Shown: positions 1-10,224 of the stretch, piece by piece
Numbering within the stretch: position 1 is the stretch's first letter
How the letters are laid out: each line of letters starts with the position of its first letter
Assembly: GCA_964016985.1 (NCBI GenBank)
Contig: OZ024827.1
Span: forward strand, 113,078,029-113,142,028
Source of the DNA: Anodontia alba
Taxonomy: Eukaryota > Mollusca > Bivalvia > Lucinida > Lucinidae
Reading direction: 5' to 3'
DNA length: 64,000 nt
Translations under genes and position numbers: made by a program
Notes under the pieces: generated by a model
Told to the model about the DNA's origin: nothing
The model's input: the letters and a program-made list of their open reading frames with translations, nothing else
Database searches by the model: none

Positions 1-432
1 TTTTGAGATATTTTGCTGACAAGGTAAAATTGCCCAAAATTACAAAGGGCCATAACTCAAGAAGTATTTTTCAAAATTTCTTCAAAAGTTAATCAGGTTG
101 TCTACTCATCACTACCAGTCTATTCATCAAGTTTCAAGGCTCTAGCTTTAATAGTTTTTGAGATATTTTGCTGACAAGATTGCATCCATATTTTTTCAAA
201 GGGCCATAACTCAGAAAAGGGGCATAATCCTGTCAAGAAACAAAATACGTGTCAGCTATTTTTTCATGAGGAATCCATATATGAAATTTCAAAACAGTAG
301 CATTCCGTTTTAAAGTTATGCTATGCATCAAAAAGCGTGACGAACGGACGGACGGAAGGACGGACGGACGGACGGACGAACAACCCAGAAGCAATATGCC
401 CCTCCAACTTCTTTGAAGTTGGGGGCATAAAA
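1..432. repeat. Dispersed bivalve-type repeat with internal duplication and (ggac)n tract
   Basis: Two copies of a ~155-bp unit (starting near 1 and 155) share 'gagatattttgctgacaag' and 'gggccataactc'. A (gacg/ggac)n stretch follows at about 343-380, then a small stem of 'ccaacttc' and 'gaagttggggg' near 408-425. A diverged relative is at 19120-19600. No open frame fits a gene. Repeats of this texture are common in bivalve genomes, which is my recollection and was not searched. Confidence 0.6.
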
Positions 433-1099
433 ATATTTAGTCACTGGAGACTGGAGCCAGTCTAACAGCTACACAGTACAATCATTCATCACTCTAAACA
501 ACAAAGACCATTCTTTAAGATAGTGCTTTGTATACCCATTCTGAAATACTTTTTTTTACTTTTTCCCAGAAAATAGATCTGACATTTCATGTAAATTGCC
601 TATTTAGCATATCTTAAAGGTTGGTAACAGAGATAATTTTTATATAAGAAAATCACAGGATTTCGCTTTTGTTTCAAACTGATTTTCCAAGACTGTTGTT
701 TTGATAATTATATTGTCTTTAAAATTAATTAGAATAAGTGTTCTGATACTCTAAGTTTCATGAAAATAATTTATATTTATTGTGGTTCTGAAGAATCTGC
801 TCACTCATTAATTGTGAAAGAAATATACATGTTTATCATAAAAATACAAACATACCAAAAAACATTTAGATAACATTTTTACCTTCCCTGACCTAACTTG
901 GCGATGTTGCCTAGTTAGAAAAACTACATACTTAAGTCCCGTTTATATGCATTAAGTTTACCCCTAGGGGTAAATTTACCCCTATGGGTAAATATTTGCC
1001 CCACCTTGTTAAATACCCCTATGGGTAAATGGTTGCGTTTATATGTGTTTTAAGAAGAAGGGGCAAATGATAGTTTTCTTTTTATTTAAAAGCTTATCT

Positions 1100-1314
1100 A
1101 CAATAGCAGCACTGTTTCTTTCACCTGAGAATATTTAGCAGATGACAAACTGATGTTATTTTTCTTATTTTTCCAGAGATCGTGATTTGGCATTTCATGC
1201 AAATTGTCTCCATTGATGACAATCTGCATAAGATATCAAATCCTGTATCCTGAGAAAAATAACAAAAATATTTCAAAATGTCATCTGGTGAACATTTTAC
1301 CCAGGTGCTTAGCG
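1100..1314. repeat. MITE family A, degenerate, nested in the 935-2960 element
   Basis: Shows the family signatures 'tttggcatttcatgcaaatt' and 'gtcatctg', and the end 'gcttagcg' followed by TTAA at 1315-1318. The left end is decayed. Compare the well-preserved copy at 22481-22685. Confidence 0.55.
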
Positions 1315-2224
1315 TTAATCTGCATTATCAAGCTTCAGATACAAGAAGTAGGGAAAGAAAGTTTTTGGTGAAAAAAAAAGTATTATTTGGTGGTCAGTGA
1401 TATAATGTTCCCGATTTTGCTGCTGTATTCCAAAATGTTTAGCTAATATTCCACAGGAGCAAGACAGTATAGCCCCACCAAAGTTTGGGCAGGATCTATA
1501 ATATTCTGCTGTAAACAAAGCAATTTGCCACCATACTGACATATATTGATGGGGGGGGGGTGGTTTCAGTGAGGGAAGGTGTCCTGTAGCTTTTGTCACA
1601 GTATAGACCCTGATTATGGCCAGATGTGTAAGCAGATGGTACTTATTTTTTTTCCATCCATCAGCTATGTGACCCAGACATGAAACAAGCATTAATCAAT
1701 GGAACTAACTGGTAATAATCAAGAAAAGTGATAATAATAATACATAAAAATTAATTATTTGACATCGCTTTTTATAATTCAGGTTAGACTGTATGAAAAT
1801 GTTGAATGTTGGCATAGGCCCTGAAACTGGGAATACCAGGGAACTCAATTCTGGTGACATAGATCTGCACAGTCTGGTCAGGGTATTTCCTATTTACCGA
1901 TGGGATTCTACATATAAAGATAAACTAATTGTTCATCGGTAATGACTGTCCATGATCATTGCAAACCCCTTTGCTAGTATTTAGTGTGTTTGCAGATGGC
2001 TATACTCAAGTGATTGTCACATATTAAACTGTTGAAATGTCATGTGTGTGAGTACCTTAGACCGTAATCAGACTGTGCGGAGATTGTTGAACAGATAAAC
2101 AGTCTGATCTGGTACCATTTTTTATATCCCCAGGTAATTTTTGTTTAGTCATCAACCTTTACCACTCTGGTTCTCTGGGCGAAATTAACAGATGCCAAAT
2201 TGGTAGTATTTCTGTGTTTTATTT

Positions 2225-2394
2225 TTGTTGTTGTTTTTTTTTTTGTTTTTTTTTTCCTCAGAAAATAAAGGGAGGGCACCATTTTCTTGAAATGTCAAAG
2301 TCTATTTTCTGGGAATAATAAGGAAATATTTCAAGTTGTTGTCTGCTAATAATTTTACCCTCAGCTATAAGCGTTAAGAAATGGGAACGATAAG
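2225..2394. repeat. MITE family A relic
   Basis: A T-rich start at 2220-2256 is followed by the paired arms of family A ('cagaaaataaagg' near 2260 and 'attttctgggaa' near 2302), 'tgtctgct' and 'ataagcgttaag'. The hairpin loop is largely lost. It is nested in the 935-2960 element. Confidence 0.45.
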
Positions 2395-3317
2395 CGTTAA
2401 GAAATGAGAATTAATTTTAGTCATCAAATTGGTTAAAAATACTGCGAAAACTTTCTTGATGACATTAACTATTTAATTATAGATCAGCACAAAAGTGTGC
2501 TACTTGATCAGCACCATAATAACTATAAATCATATTTGCCTTGAATCAGTATCCTAACTGCTACTAGCATAATAGTATTCTTGTCAAATAACTCACTTCT
2601 GACCACAACTTGCAAACATAAATTTGTGACTGAGAAGGTACAAGTATATTTGCAGTCATCAATTAATAAACAAATAAAATTTATGCAAAATAAACATTGT
2701 ATACATGTATTTTGAGGCATTCCAAACATATTTACAAAATTTACCCCTATGGGTAAATTAAACATTGCGTTTACATGACGAAATATACCCCTAGGGGTAA
2801 AATACCCCTAGGGGCAAATATATTTGCCCCTACCCTTGAGCTGGGGCAATTTGCCCACGTGGGTAAATTTTGCCCCTAGGGGCAAATGTGTTCACATGAC
2901 AAGTTTACCCCTAGGGGTAAATTTGCCCCTAGGGGCAAACTTATGCATATAAACAGGGCATTAGACAATATTTTTTCCTATAATACTTTATTGTATGGTC
3001 CTCAGAAGCCTTTATAGCAAACCAAAGACAGCTTAATTTGATTTTGAAATAGTATTTTCTGACAACAAAAAGTTATGGTTATATCAAAATTAGCTCCGTT
3101 AGCAACCTTTAAACTTCTCGACCCTGCAGATCATAACAGATACCTTTGAAAACAGTGTAGATTGTGACAAGCCAATCCATCATGGTCTACACTGTTGGCC
3201 ATTCTGTTTTTGAATTCTGACAAGATGTCCCTATTTGCCAAAAATGTATCAATATTCAAAGATGGAAACGTCCACTTAAGTTCAAACTCAGGAGTAAAAT
3301 GATTAAACTGAACTTAT

Positions 3318-3568
3318 CCTGGGCCCAGTTGTTCAAAGCGTCATTAGCTTAACGAGCTCGTTAAGGGTCATTTCGTTAACTGTTCTAGCGGATTCAATAC
3401 ACAATATTCTGATATTTTTTGCTGAAAAAATGTGAGTAGCTTTTGCACTGCAAAAGCTACTCACATTTTTTCAGCAAAAAATTTCAGCATATTTGCGTAT
3501 CACTCGATTAAAATTTTAACGAATCGTTAACTAACGACATCGTTAGCTTTGAACAACTGGGCCCAGGA
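3318..3568. repeat. MITE family E (near-complete palindrome)
   Basis: The termini are 'ctgggcccagttgttcaaag' and its reverse complement. Inner arms also pair: 'tttgctgaaaaaatgtgag' against 'ctcacattttttcagcaaa', around a loop of 'tagcttttgcactgcaaaagcta'. The whole element can fold into one long hairpin. It has no coding capacity. Sister copies lie at 36321-36558 (close) and 4538-4735 (shorter). Confidence 0.7.
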
Positions 3569-3627
3569 CTTGTTAAATAGCTGTATCTGACATTAACCCT
3601 GGAATGACTTTCTCAATTTCTCATTAA

Positions 3628-3730
3628 AAACATTTGTTATGGGTACTCATTAGAACTGCCTCATCAAGGTGCTTCTAATGAAGAGCTATAACAAATGCTT
3701 TTTTTTATCGAGAAATAAGAAAAGAAAAAT
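3628..3730. repeat. MITE family B, partial copy
   Basis: Retains the hairpin core 'gggtactcattagaact...ggtgcttctaatga' and the right-arm end 'gagaaataagaaaagaa'. The left terminal arm is missing. Confidence 0.5.
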
Positions 3731-3862
3731 TATCCTGGAATTAAATCACTAAATATTCCTTTTCAACATAGGTAAAAGGGGACATTCTAATAAGCATCCA
3801 GAAATTATTTAATGAGGTCTTGATGATCCTAATCACTAACAGCAGCCACAACATTACATTTT

Positions 3863-3895
3863 GGGGTGGGTGGGGGGGGGGGGGGGGGGGGGGGG
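3863..3895. repeat. Poly-G tract
   Basis: A run of 24 consecutive G (3872-3895) is preceded by two shorter G blocks. It could form a G-quadruplex on the plus strand. Length polymorphism or assembly error is likely here. A C-rich stretch (4027-4052) lies about 140 bp downstream. Confidence 0.8.
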
Positions 3896-4296
3896 CAAGG
3901 AGGTCATAATATTTGGGGGTCAAAACTGGCTATAGATGTAGGAAAGCATAGTTCTACACAAAAGGGGTATATCCATTACAATCCCATTCTAGCACGCACA
4001 CACCCACCCACCCATCTATCCATCACCTCCCCCCCCCAACCCCCCCCAACACTCACACAGAAGCCGGCCCCAATGAGGTGCTTTCAGGAGAAATAACAAA
4101 AATGTCAATACTTTCTGGTGAAAAAAGTGGCAAATCTTAGTCTAGAGTTATGGATTATATGCTGATTTTCCCCACAATGCATTTCTAATCCTGTGATATC
4201 AGGCTTCAGATGGGAAACTGATCAATGGTCAAGCCAGACTAGTGGGGAAAACAATCAGGAACAACAAAACTAATTATTTCCAACAAAATAATCCAG

Positions 4297-4492
4297 CATA
4301 GCTACAGATAAGGAATAGTTTTCAACTAAAAATTGTTGATCTTTTTCTTATTTCTAGACAAAAAATGCATGTTGTGGGTAATCATAGAAGTACTTTGGCG
4401 AGGCGCTTCTAATGAGTACCCACAACATATGTTTTCATCCAGAAATAAGAAAAATATTTATCTGGATATCGATCCCTCTTATCTAGAGAGAC
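4297..4492. repeat. MITE family B
   Basis: Typical architecture: a 'agctacagataag' end, 'tttttcttatttct' arm, hairpin core with 'ggcgaggcgcttctaatgag' and 'tacccacaacatatgttttc', the 'agaaataagaaaaatat' arm, and a 'cccctcttatctagag' end. The left half of the core is more diverged than the right. Confidence 0.65.
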
Positions 4493-4537
4493 TGATTCTA
4501 GCCAACCACAATTAGGCTTCAGATATGCAGCACACTC

Positions 4538-4735
4538 TGGGCCCAGTTGTTCAAAGCTAACAATGTCATTAGTTAACAATTTGTTAAAATTTACATGAGT
4601 GATACCCAAATGTGCTGTAATTTTTTGCTGAAAAAATATCTGAATATTGTATATTGAATCCCCTAAAACAGTTAACAACGAAATGACCTATAATGAGCTC
4701 GTTAAGCTAACGATGCTTTGAACAACTTGGCCCTG
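4538..4735. repeat. MITE family E, shorter copy
   Basis: Begins 'gggcccagttgttcaaagct' and ends with 'gctttgaacaacttggccc', with 'ttttttgctgaaaaaat' in the middle. Only one of the two inner arms found at 3318-3568 is present. Confidence 0.6.
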
Positions 4736-5514
4736 ATGAATAACTTTTCAGGATTATTTCTTTGACATCAGTTTCAGACAATAAGTGATTTTTTGCAGTG
4801 ATTTTTTTACCTGCGCATCCCGAGTCCTGTACTCACATTTTTTGCTTTGGGACTCACATTTTAAAATTCTCAGCAAGTCCCAGGACTGGAAAATTCTGTA
4901 ATGGACGCAATGATTTTCTAGTAGGACTCACTTTATATAACCCAAGCGAGTCCTGGGACGCATAGGTATAAAATTGTAAATAAATCTCTGAAAATGTGTT
5001 TGTTTGCTTTTTATCAAAGGCTATTGAAATTTTTTTCTGATTCTCCATGAAAACATGTATTATGGGTACTTAATAAAACTGGCTCAATGATGCAATTCTA
5101 TTATTGACATACATGTACAATATATGGCTCCAGATAAACATAAGAAAAATATCAGGAATAAATCTGTTTGAAAAAAAAGCACTTTATCTGAAACTGTGAC
5201 ATATTTTCAATGAGAAACAACAAAAAAAAATATCGGAATACCCTCTTATCTCTGGAACTGAATTTCTCAGATTTATTCCAAGAAAATACATCATGGTGGT
5301 CTCCTCTGAATCATCTCCATATACATACAGTAAATGTCTTAAAATTTTGAAAACCATATTTTCTGATAAATGATACAAACTGTGCAGACCTGGATCAGAC
5401 TGTTCCTGAAGGAGCAGTCTGATCAGGGTCTACATTGTATGCCATTCCACAATGTAATTTTAAGAAACAACTGCATAAAAAACAAAATTTAGGCAAAGTA
5501 CTAGAGCGGAACTC

Positions 5515-5649
5515 TCATGATAAGGCTTCAAGCACAATAATGAAGAGCAGCAGGCTGAGTACTGAGCCTTTGTGAACACCGATCTTCACTTCAAACTCTT
5601 CACTGTACCCCTCACCAACACGGACACGGCTCCACGCATTTGCATACAT
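5515..5649 (-). pseudogene. RTE-type reverse transcriptase relic (motif B region)
   Basis: Translating the minus strand from 5649 gives 44 residues ending in a stop. They contain GEGYSEEFEVKIGVHKGSVL followed by LLLFIIVLEALS. This matches the region around the GVxQGSxLSPLLF motif of reverse transcriptases from RTE-like non-LTR retrotransposons. The usual Gln is Lys and the usual Pro is Leu here, and no flanking RT motifs are in frame. It is a short dead fragment. Assignment to RTE rather than another clade rests on the 'FIIVLEAL' wording and is moderately sure. Confidence 0.6.
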
Positions 5650-5654
5650 CCCCT

Positions 5655-5960
5655 AACTCTAGCAATAAACATTTCATCAGAGTTCTTGACCTTTATGCAC
5701 ATGACCAGCCTATATTCTTACTTTGATGTAAGTTTCAAATCATTATCTTAAAAACTGTAGAAGTTGTGGAGACACGAACCCTACTACATGCCATGTGTAT
5801 AAAGCCATATTTCTAAGTAAACCCAGGGTATGTAACTCTAGCAATAAAATTTGATCAGAGTTCTGTGATCTTTATGCACATGCCCAGCCTATATTCTTAC
5901 ATTGCTGCAAGTTTCAAATCATTATCTTGAAAACTGCAGGAGAAGTTGGAAGTATGGAAT
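5655..5960. repeat. Two-copy tandem repeat, ~179-bp unit
   Basis: Copies begin at about 5657 and 5836 with 'ctctagcaataaa'. They share 'tttatgcacatg', 'cagcctatattcttac' and 'gtttcaaatcattatctt'. They differ by scattered substitutions, so this is an old local duplication. No open frame. Confidence 0.65.
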
Positions 5961-6057
5961 AAAGTGTTCAAAATTTTAGGATATTTACCATACTTTATAT
6001 TTTTGAGTTGATTTTTCACAATTCAGTCATAGAATACAAATGCCAAAACTTCCTTAA

Positions 6058-6263
6058 CCTTTGTCCTGCTGAATAAATTAAGATGCCACGCCCACTTCCA
6101 ATTTACAGTCAATCAGATTACTTGATCCAGGTTGTTGATACAAATTCACATACTTAATGGCAAACAGTGCAGATCCAGATCAGTTGGCTTCTTCAGAAGC
6201 CAACTGATCTGGATCTACACTGTTTGCAAAGGCAGGGTATATCCGGGTTCAACAGGACAAGGG
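6058..6263. repeat. MITE family C, TTAA-flanked
   Basis: Flanked by TTAA at 6054-6057 and 6264-6267, with ends 'cctttgtcctgctgaa' and 'ttcaacaggacaaggg'. The centre is a hairpin: 'cagatccagatcagttggct' pairs with its complement through the loop 'tcttcagaagcc'. TTAA plus CCYT-type ends are the signature of piggyBac-type targets, so a piggyBac origin is inferred. The copy is intact, and the next element begins 8 bp to its right. Confidence 0.7.
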
Positions 6264-7454
6264 TTAAGGTACAGTACAGCTCAGGTGGTTTTTCAAAATC
6301 TCCCCCCGAGCCGGTGGGGAGTGGATTCGGGTGGAAAGGATTAAATTTTAGTATCTCACGGTGGTTTCACCCGGGCCGGTGGATCCACTGCGTTCCCGTG
6401 GTAAAAATCGCCTGATAAAATTACTTTCGAACAGGTAAAATTCGATGCGATTATGACAGGCAATTGAAACAGCCGCGGGGGCTACGCGGTGTTTCCGCGA
6501 TGAAGTGAGAAAGCTGCTTCCAAAGGGGCGTGGCTAAAGCCAGTCGTACTTTTTCGGCATGCACGGTTGAATAGGACCAAACTGCCGACCTGATCAAATC
6601 AGCCTTTTCAACTCATTGTGTGACAGCAATTAACGAATTTTGATTGTAAGCATTCCCATTCACCATGAGCGTACAGAATTGTTGGTATCTGCGTGCAAAA
6701 AACGTACCACAAATTCGGTGCATATATTTACGTCCTGCTTGAGTCAGTTTTTCGCTCATCAGCATCCTTTATATAAAGCATCGAAACACTGCGATTGCCG
6801 GCGGACCATAACGAATGCGTATGGCCAATGCATAGAAAAGGATGAGTTTTCCAAATTGCCACTTTCCGATCCCCCAAAATTAGGTTTATTCCCTTGTTCT
6901 CTTAAAATTTTAACCAATGCTGCCCTGTTCCTTGAAATATATTTGGGTGTTCCCTTGGTCCATAGAAAACCCCGGTAGCCCCATTAACTGTTCGAGCAGG
7001 TAACATGGGCCGCAATAAAGCTCCATATGAAAAAGTACCAGATTCTGTGGCTTAGTTTGGTCCGGCCAACAAGTGGGCACGGCATGGTCATTTTTACTTA
7101 ATGTGCCGTAAAAAAAAAAAAAAAAAAAAAAAAAACACTCAAAAATCTCAAAGAGAATCATACATCTGCCTCGAATCCACGAATTACGTATTTATGTTTG
7201 GTATTCCTGTAACTGCCTTTTCCCATGCAACAACCGCACGCACTCAATATAAATGACGTAATGTGGTAAAAGACCGGGAAATTTTCACTCGCGTGCAGCA
7301 ACCGCACGTGTCAATATAAATTTACTTAAAGGGGCGCTTCTGCTATCAAAGAGACATTGAATCAATGAGACAGCCCAAGCAAAAATGGTGTCTGTCATAC
7401 AAAAAACACACGTAACAAACACGGGGCCACAGAAGTTAATGACAATTCAAATGA

Positions 7455-7605
7455 GTGAGTGAGTTTTTGAACGTCCCACTAATAGCTAGTTCATACGGAG
7501 GTGTGGACCTTGGTTTAAAGTCCCATATGAAAGAAGCCTGGGATCGAACTCATGACCCCTGGGTGACAAGGCGCGCAGCTTTACCACTACACCACCGAGG
7601 CACCC
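7455..7605 (-). repeat. tRNA-derived SINE, minus strand
   Basis: Read on the minus strand, it has box A 'tggtgtagtggtaaagc' near 7600-7580 and box B 'agttcgatccc' near 7545, the internal RNA polymerase III promoter of a tRNA. The non-tRNA body continues to 'aaaaactcactcactcat'. No cloverleaf survives well enough to call a tRNA gene. Confidence 0.65.
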
Positions 7606-7799
7606 TTTCCCAATATTTCAACCTGTTAAATATAGAATAAAAGGGCTGCAGACATTTCACCATGCCCCACCACTGCACTTACATCAAACAAGTACCATAA
7701 CTTTGTTAATAATTAATTAAATTTCAAGAAAATATCGCAAACAGTTTTCAAGTTACAGAGCGGACACAAATATATTACAGAATCACTAAAATAGTTTCG

Positions 7800-7985
7800 G
7801 TGTTCAAAGGGCCATAACTCCAAAAGTAGGCTCTATCGTCAAAGTGTATGAAAGAAAAGAAGGGCAGTTGTCAGTTTCTGCTGTAATAGCTTATGAATAA
7901 GCCCGCCCGGAAAAGTGTGCGGGCTCGATAAATAGTATTGACTGGGCAGTTTAACTCCAGTTCAAACAAAAATTACGTGGGTACA
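7800..7985 (+). repeat. SINE F relic
   Basis: Contains 'agaagggcagttgtcagttt', 'aataagcccgcccgg' and 'attgactgggcagtttaact', the body of SINE family F in plus orientation. It is strongly diverged and has no tRNA head. Confidence 0.45.
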
Positions 7986-8466
7986 AAGTTCTCATGTCTG
8001 AAGTATGATTTACAATGTACGAACTTTGAACCGCATAAAACCTACAATCTACAATGTACGTGCGACCAGCAAAGACTCCGGTTAGTCAGTGCATCGACCG
8101 ACTAGATAAAGCAAGCTTCTTGCATACTGTACGATCAGCGAAGGGTCTGAACAGAATGTGCTGTTGCAGTCGCACTGTTTATTCCGCTTTGGACAGCCCA
8201 GCTATCGATGGTAAATACGATCAGCGAATGCTCTTATCAGAATGTGCAGGCGCGTACTGACCCGAGTCTTCGCTCGTCGCACAAGACGTTTTGTTACACC
8301 CAGTAATCATAGGGGGTACTTACGATTAGCGAAGGCTCTGATCAGACTACTGAGATCTGCTGATGTGCAGTCTCAGAGTGTGCAGGCTGATCCGTCTCTT
8401 CGTACAAGTTTATTGTAGGTTTTGCCATGCACAGACTCATGCGCGAGTTGTTTGTGCAAACCTTAA

Positions 8467-8668
8467 CGCTAAGCACCCTGGGTACAATTTTCAGCAGACG
8501 ACATTTTTAAATATTTTTCTCATTCTTCCAAGAGAACATTATTTGCACTTCATGCAAATTGTCTCCACTGCATAAAACATCAAATCCTGTTTTCTTGGTA
8601 ATGAAAAGAAAAAAAAACAAAAAAAAAAAAACGAATTCAATCTGTCGTCTGCTGAATTAGCCCAGAAG
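8467..8668. repeat. MITE family A
   Basis: Preceded by TTAA (8463-8466). It has 'cgctaagcaccctgggtac', 'cagcagacgac', 'cacttcatgcaaattgtctc', 'aaatcctgttttcttgg' and 'gtcgtctgctgaa'. A-rich slippage tracts near 8608-8632 interrupt the right arm. Confidence 0.6.
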
Positions 8669-9013
8669 ACGCTTTCCCGCCGATGTGCTAGGTTTATACA
8701 ATGCGTCTCTTTTACTCGTTAAATAAATTACGGTCTTGGTTTTGCATATCGCATATATTGAAGCCGATAAAACAGAACACTTTACATGGAAACGAAAGTT
8801 CTGAAGATTGCTGTATAAGCCAATAAATATAATGTTATTAATGTATTATACTGTAAGAGAATAACGTAACAAAGTATTCATTTGTACCCTGATAAATGCT
8901 GGGTAAGGTACTCACACTTCAGAGTTTACTGATTTAAGGGAGCTAACTGTAACTGACTTAAAAGGGAGTTAACTGCAATTGCTTTACGTGTCTGATCTGT
9001 GCGAAAAGGAATG

Positions 9014-9306
9014 TTTGTTTGTTTGTGTTTAGGTTTTACGGCCCAGTCAACCCAATGGAGTCATGCCCAGTGCGGTCAGTTTACCTAACCACACGTTTAC
9101 TGGGCAAGCTTAGTCCTCTAAGCGGTTAACCAGTATTGCGCACATTCTTTCGCCAGAAAATGACAACTGCCCTTCTTGAATCAGCGGAAGGGAGAGAATG
9201 ACCGTAGACAATATTTCATGATCAATCTCCACGAAAGAATGTTGCCGACCTCGGCGGGGGTTGAACCCGCGACCTCCTGGTCTCCAGTCGGACGGCGCAT
9301 CTTACT
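9014..9306 (-). repeat. SINE family F, near-complete, with 13-bp target duplication
   Basis: Flanked by gcgaaaaggaatg (9001-9013) and gcgaaatggaatg (9307-9319), a 13-bp duplication with one mismatch. On the minus strand the tRNA-like head shows 'ccgactggagacc' and box B 'gggttcaaccc'. The body contains 'gattgatcatgaaatatt', and it ends with 'gtaaaacctaaacacaaaca'. The short duplication and tRNA head fit LINE-assisted retroposition. Box A is incomplete, so this copy is slightly 5'-truncated. Confidence 0.8.
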
Positions 9307-9377
9307 GCGAAATGGAATGGGGAAGAGCATTTTTTATGAAATGCGCCAATACAGAGGGGGCATGCTTATACAATAAG

Positions 9378-9560
9378 TGGTTAACTAGTACACTGAACTC
9401 CCTTCCGCCAGAAACTTGTAACTGCCAATCTTGAAGCAGTGGAAGGAGCGAACGACCGTAACAAATACATGTGTTTCATGATAAATCGCTCAATCTGTGA
9501 GGATCGAATGCACGATCCTGACCATCGGAGATTAATGCGTCCGCCTACGTGGCATTACTC
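9378..9560 (-). repeat. SINE family F, diverged copy
   Basis: Shares 'ggttaactagta', 'cttccgccagaaac', 'gaacgaccgta' and 'tttcatgat' with 9014-9306, and a decayed box B region near 9500. No clean target duplication is visible. Confidence 0.5.
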
Positions 9561-9847
9561 GTATTTTTTTTTTCCGGGACGATGCTCGTTGGTCTCCAAA
9601 CAAAAGCCTCTAAGATAGCAGAAGCGCCCCTTTAAGTACCCGGGTACAAGGTAAAAATAAACAAACAGAAATACGTTATTTTTTTATTTCTTGTTTTATT
9701 CAGTTTTTGTTTTTTGTTTTTAATCTCTAGGTAGAAATATTTCTGTATTTATTCAGCGGCAAATCAGCCGAATAATGCGTAAGCAAAATAAAGGTTCCGA
9801 TTTCCTCCCCATGCAAACTCGGAAAAATTCGGAGCTGTCAATCATTC

Positions 9848-9855
9848 TGACGTCA
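9848..9855. promoter_or_regulatory. CRE-type palindrome TGACGTCA inside the 6272-10070 element
   Basis: A perfect TGACGTCA octamer (the CREB/ATF consensus) sits in a less AT-rich stretch. A consensus splice-donor string, acag|gtaagt (9904-9913), lies 50 bp downstream. The pairing suggests a possible promoter and first-exon remnant carried by the element, but a single octamer can occur by chance. Other copies are at 16866-16873 and 39601-39608. Confidence 0.25.
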
Positions 9856-10224
9856 TCTTTCATTGCGAGCTCGCCAGGATAAACTTTTGCCCACCGCAGA
9901 GTTCTACAGGTAAGTGGGTGGTTTTGCGGAGGGAACTCGGCGGAAACGCGGTGGACGAAAAATCCGTCGCGGTGGGAATTGGAGTGGGGTATCAGAAAGA
10001 TCCGCGGTGGGCTAAAAAATCAACCCCACCGGTACGGGGGGGATTTTGAAAAACCACCTGAGCTGTACTGTAGTTGTCCACTTGATTATCACTGACCAAT
10101 GTAATCAAACTACAAGTTACATGAAATTCAGGTAACGGTTATTTATAGCTATGCTACTCTTGTTGCTATGATGTCAGAGTGCTGTCGATAGAGGGTTATC
10201 TGTAAAATCTGGGCTGGGACGTTT

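Larger units (their letters stand above)
935..2960. mobile_element. PIF/Harbinger-like non-autonomous element with iterated palindromic ends
   Basis: The ends are inverted copies: about 935-957 reads 'gtttatatgcattaagttta' and about 2940-2955 carries 'atgcatataaac'. Both sides are bounded by TTA (932-934 and 2961-2963), which fits the 3-bp TWA duplication of PIF/Harbinger elements. Each end then runs into repeats of a short palindrome built on 'cccctagggg' flanked by taaa, caaa or ttta. There are three such units on the left (958-1030) and about seven on the right (2740-2943). The interior holds MITE A copies and no transposase frame, so it must rely on enzymes supplied elsewhere. Confidence 0.6.
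7325..9636. mobile_element. Nested TIR element, 2.3 kb
   Basis: Perfect 23-bp inverted termini start 'cttaaaggggcgcttctgct' at 7325 and mirror at 9614-9636. TA flanks both ends (7323-7324, 9637-9638). It carries a tRNA-SINE (7455-7605), a MITE A (8467-8668), an intact SINE (9014-9306) and further SINE relics. No transposase frame is visible. Because it sits wholly inside the 6272-10070 element, it inserted later. Confidence 0.7.
6272..10070. mobile_element. TA-flanked DNA transposon, non-autonomous, with a second element nested inside
   Basis: 29-bp perfect terminal inverted repeats begin 'cagtacagctcaggtggttt'. TA dinucleotides flank both ends (6270-6271 and 10071-10072). Similarity continues inward as a GC-rich 'ccggtgggg' motif, giving subterminal repeats of about 50 bp. 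Removing the nested 7325-9636 element leaves about 1.5 kb. The longest interior frame (6640-6978, 112 codons, plus) resembles no transposase I know and lacks a recognisable DDE/D triad, so it is not called. A TA target fits Tc1/mariner-type or related superfamilies. Confidence 0.7.

Noticed and set aside
1315..1692. 125-codon minus frame
   Set aside because: Low-complexity proline run from a poly-G tract, overlaps the end of a MITE, no domain.
6640..6978. 112-codon plus-strand frame inside the 6272-10070 element
   Set aside because: No DDE/D triad or other motif I know; it lies in a non-autonomous element, and its length is within chance for this composition.
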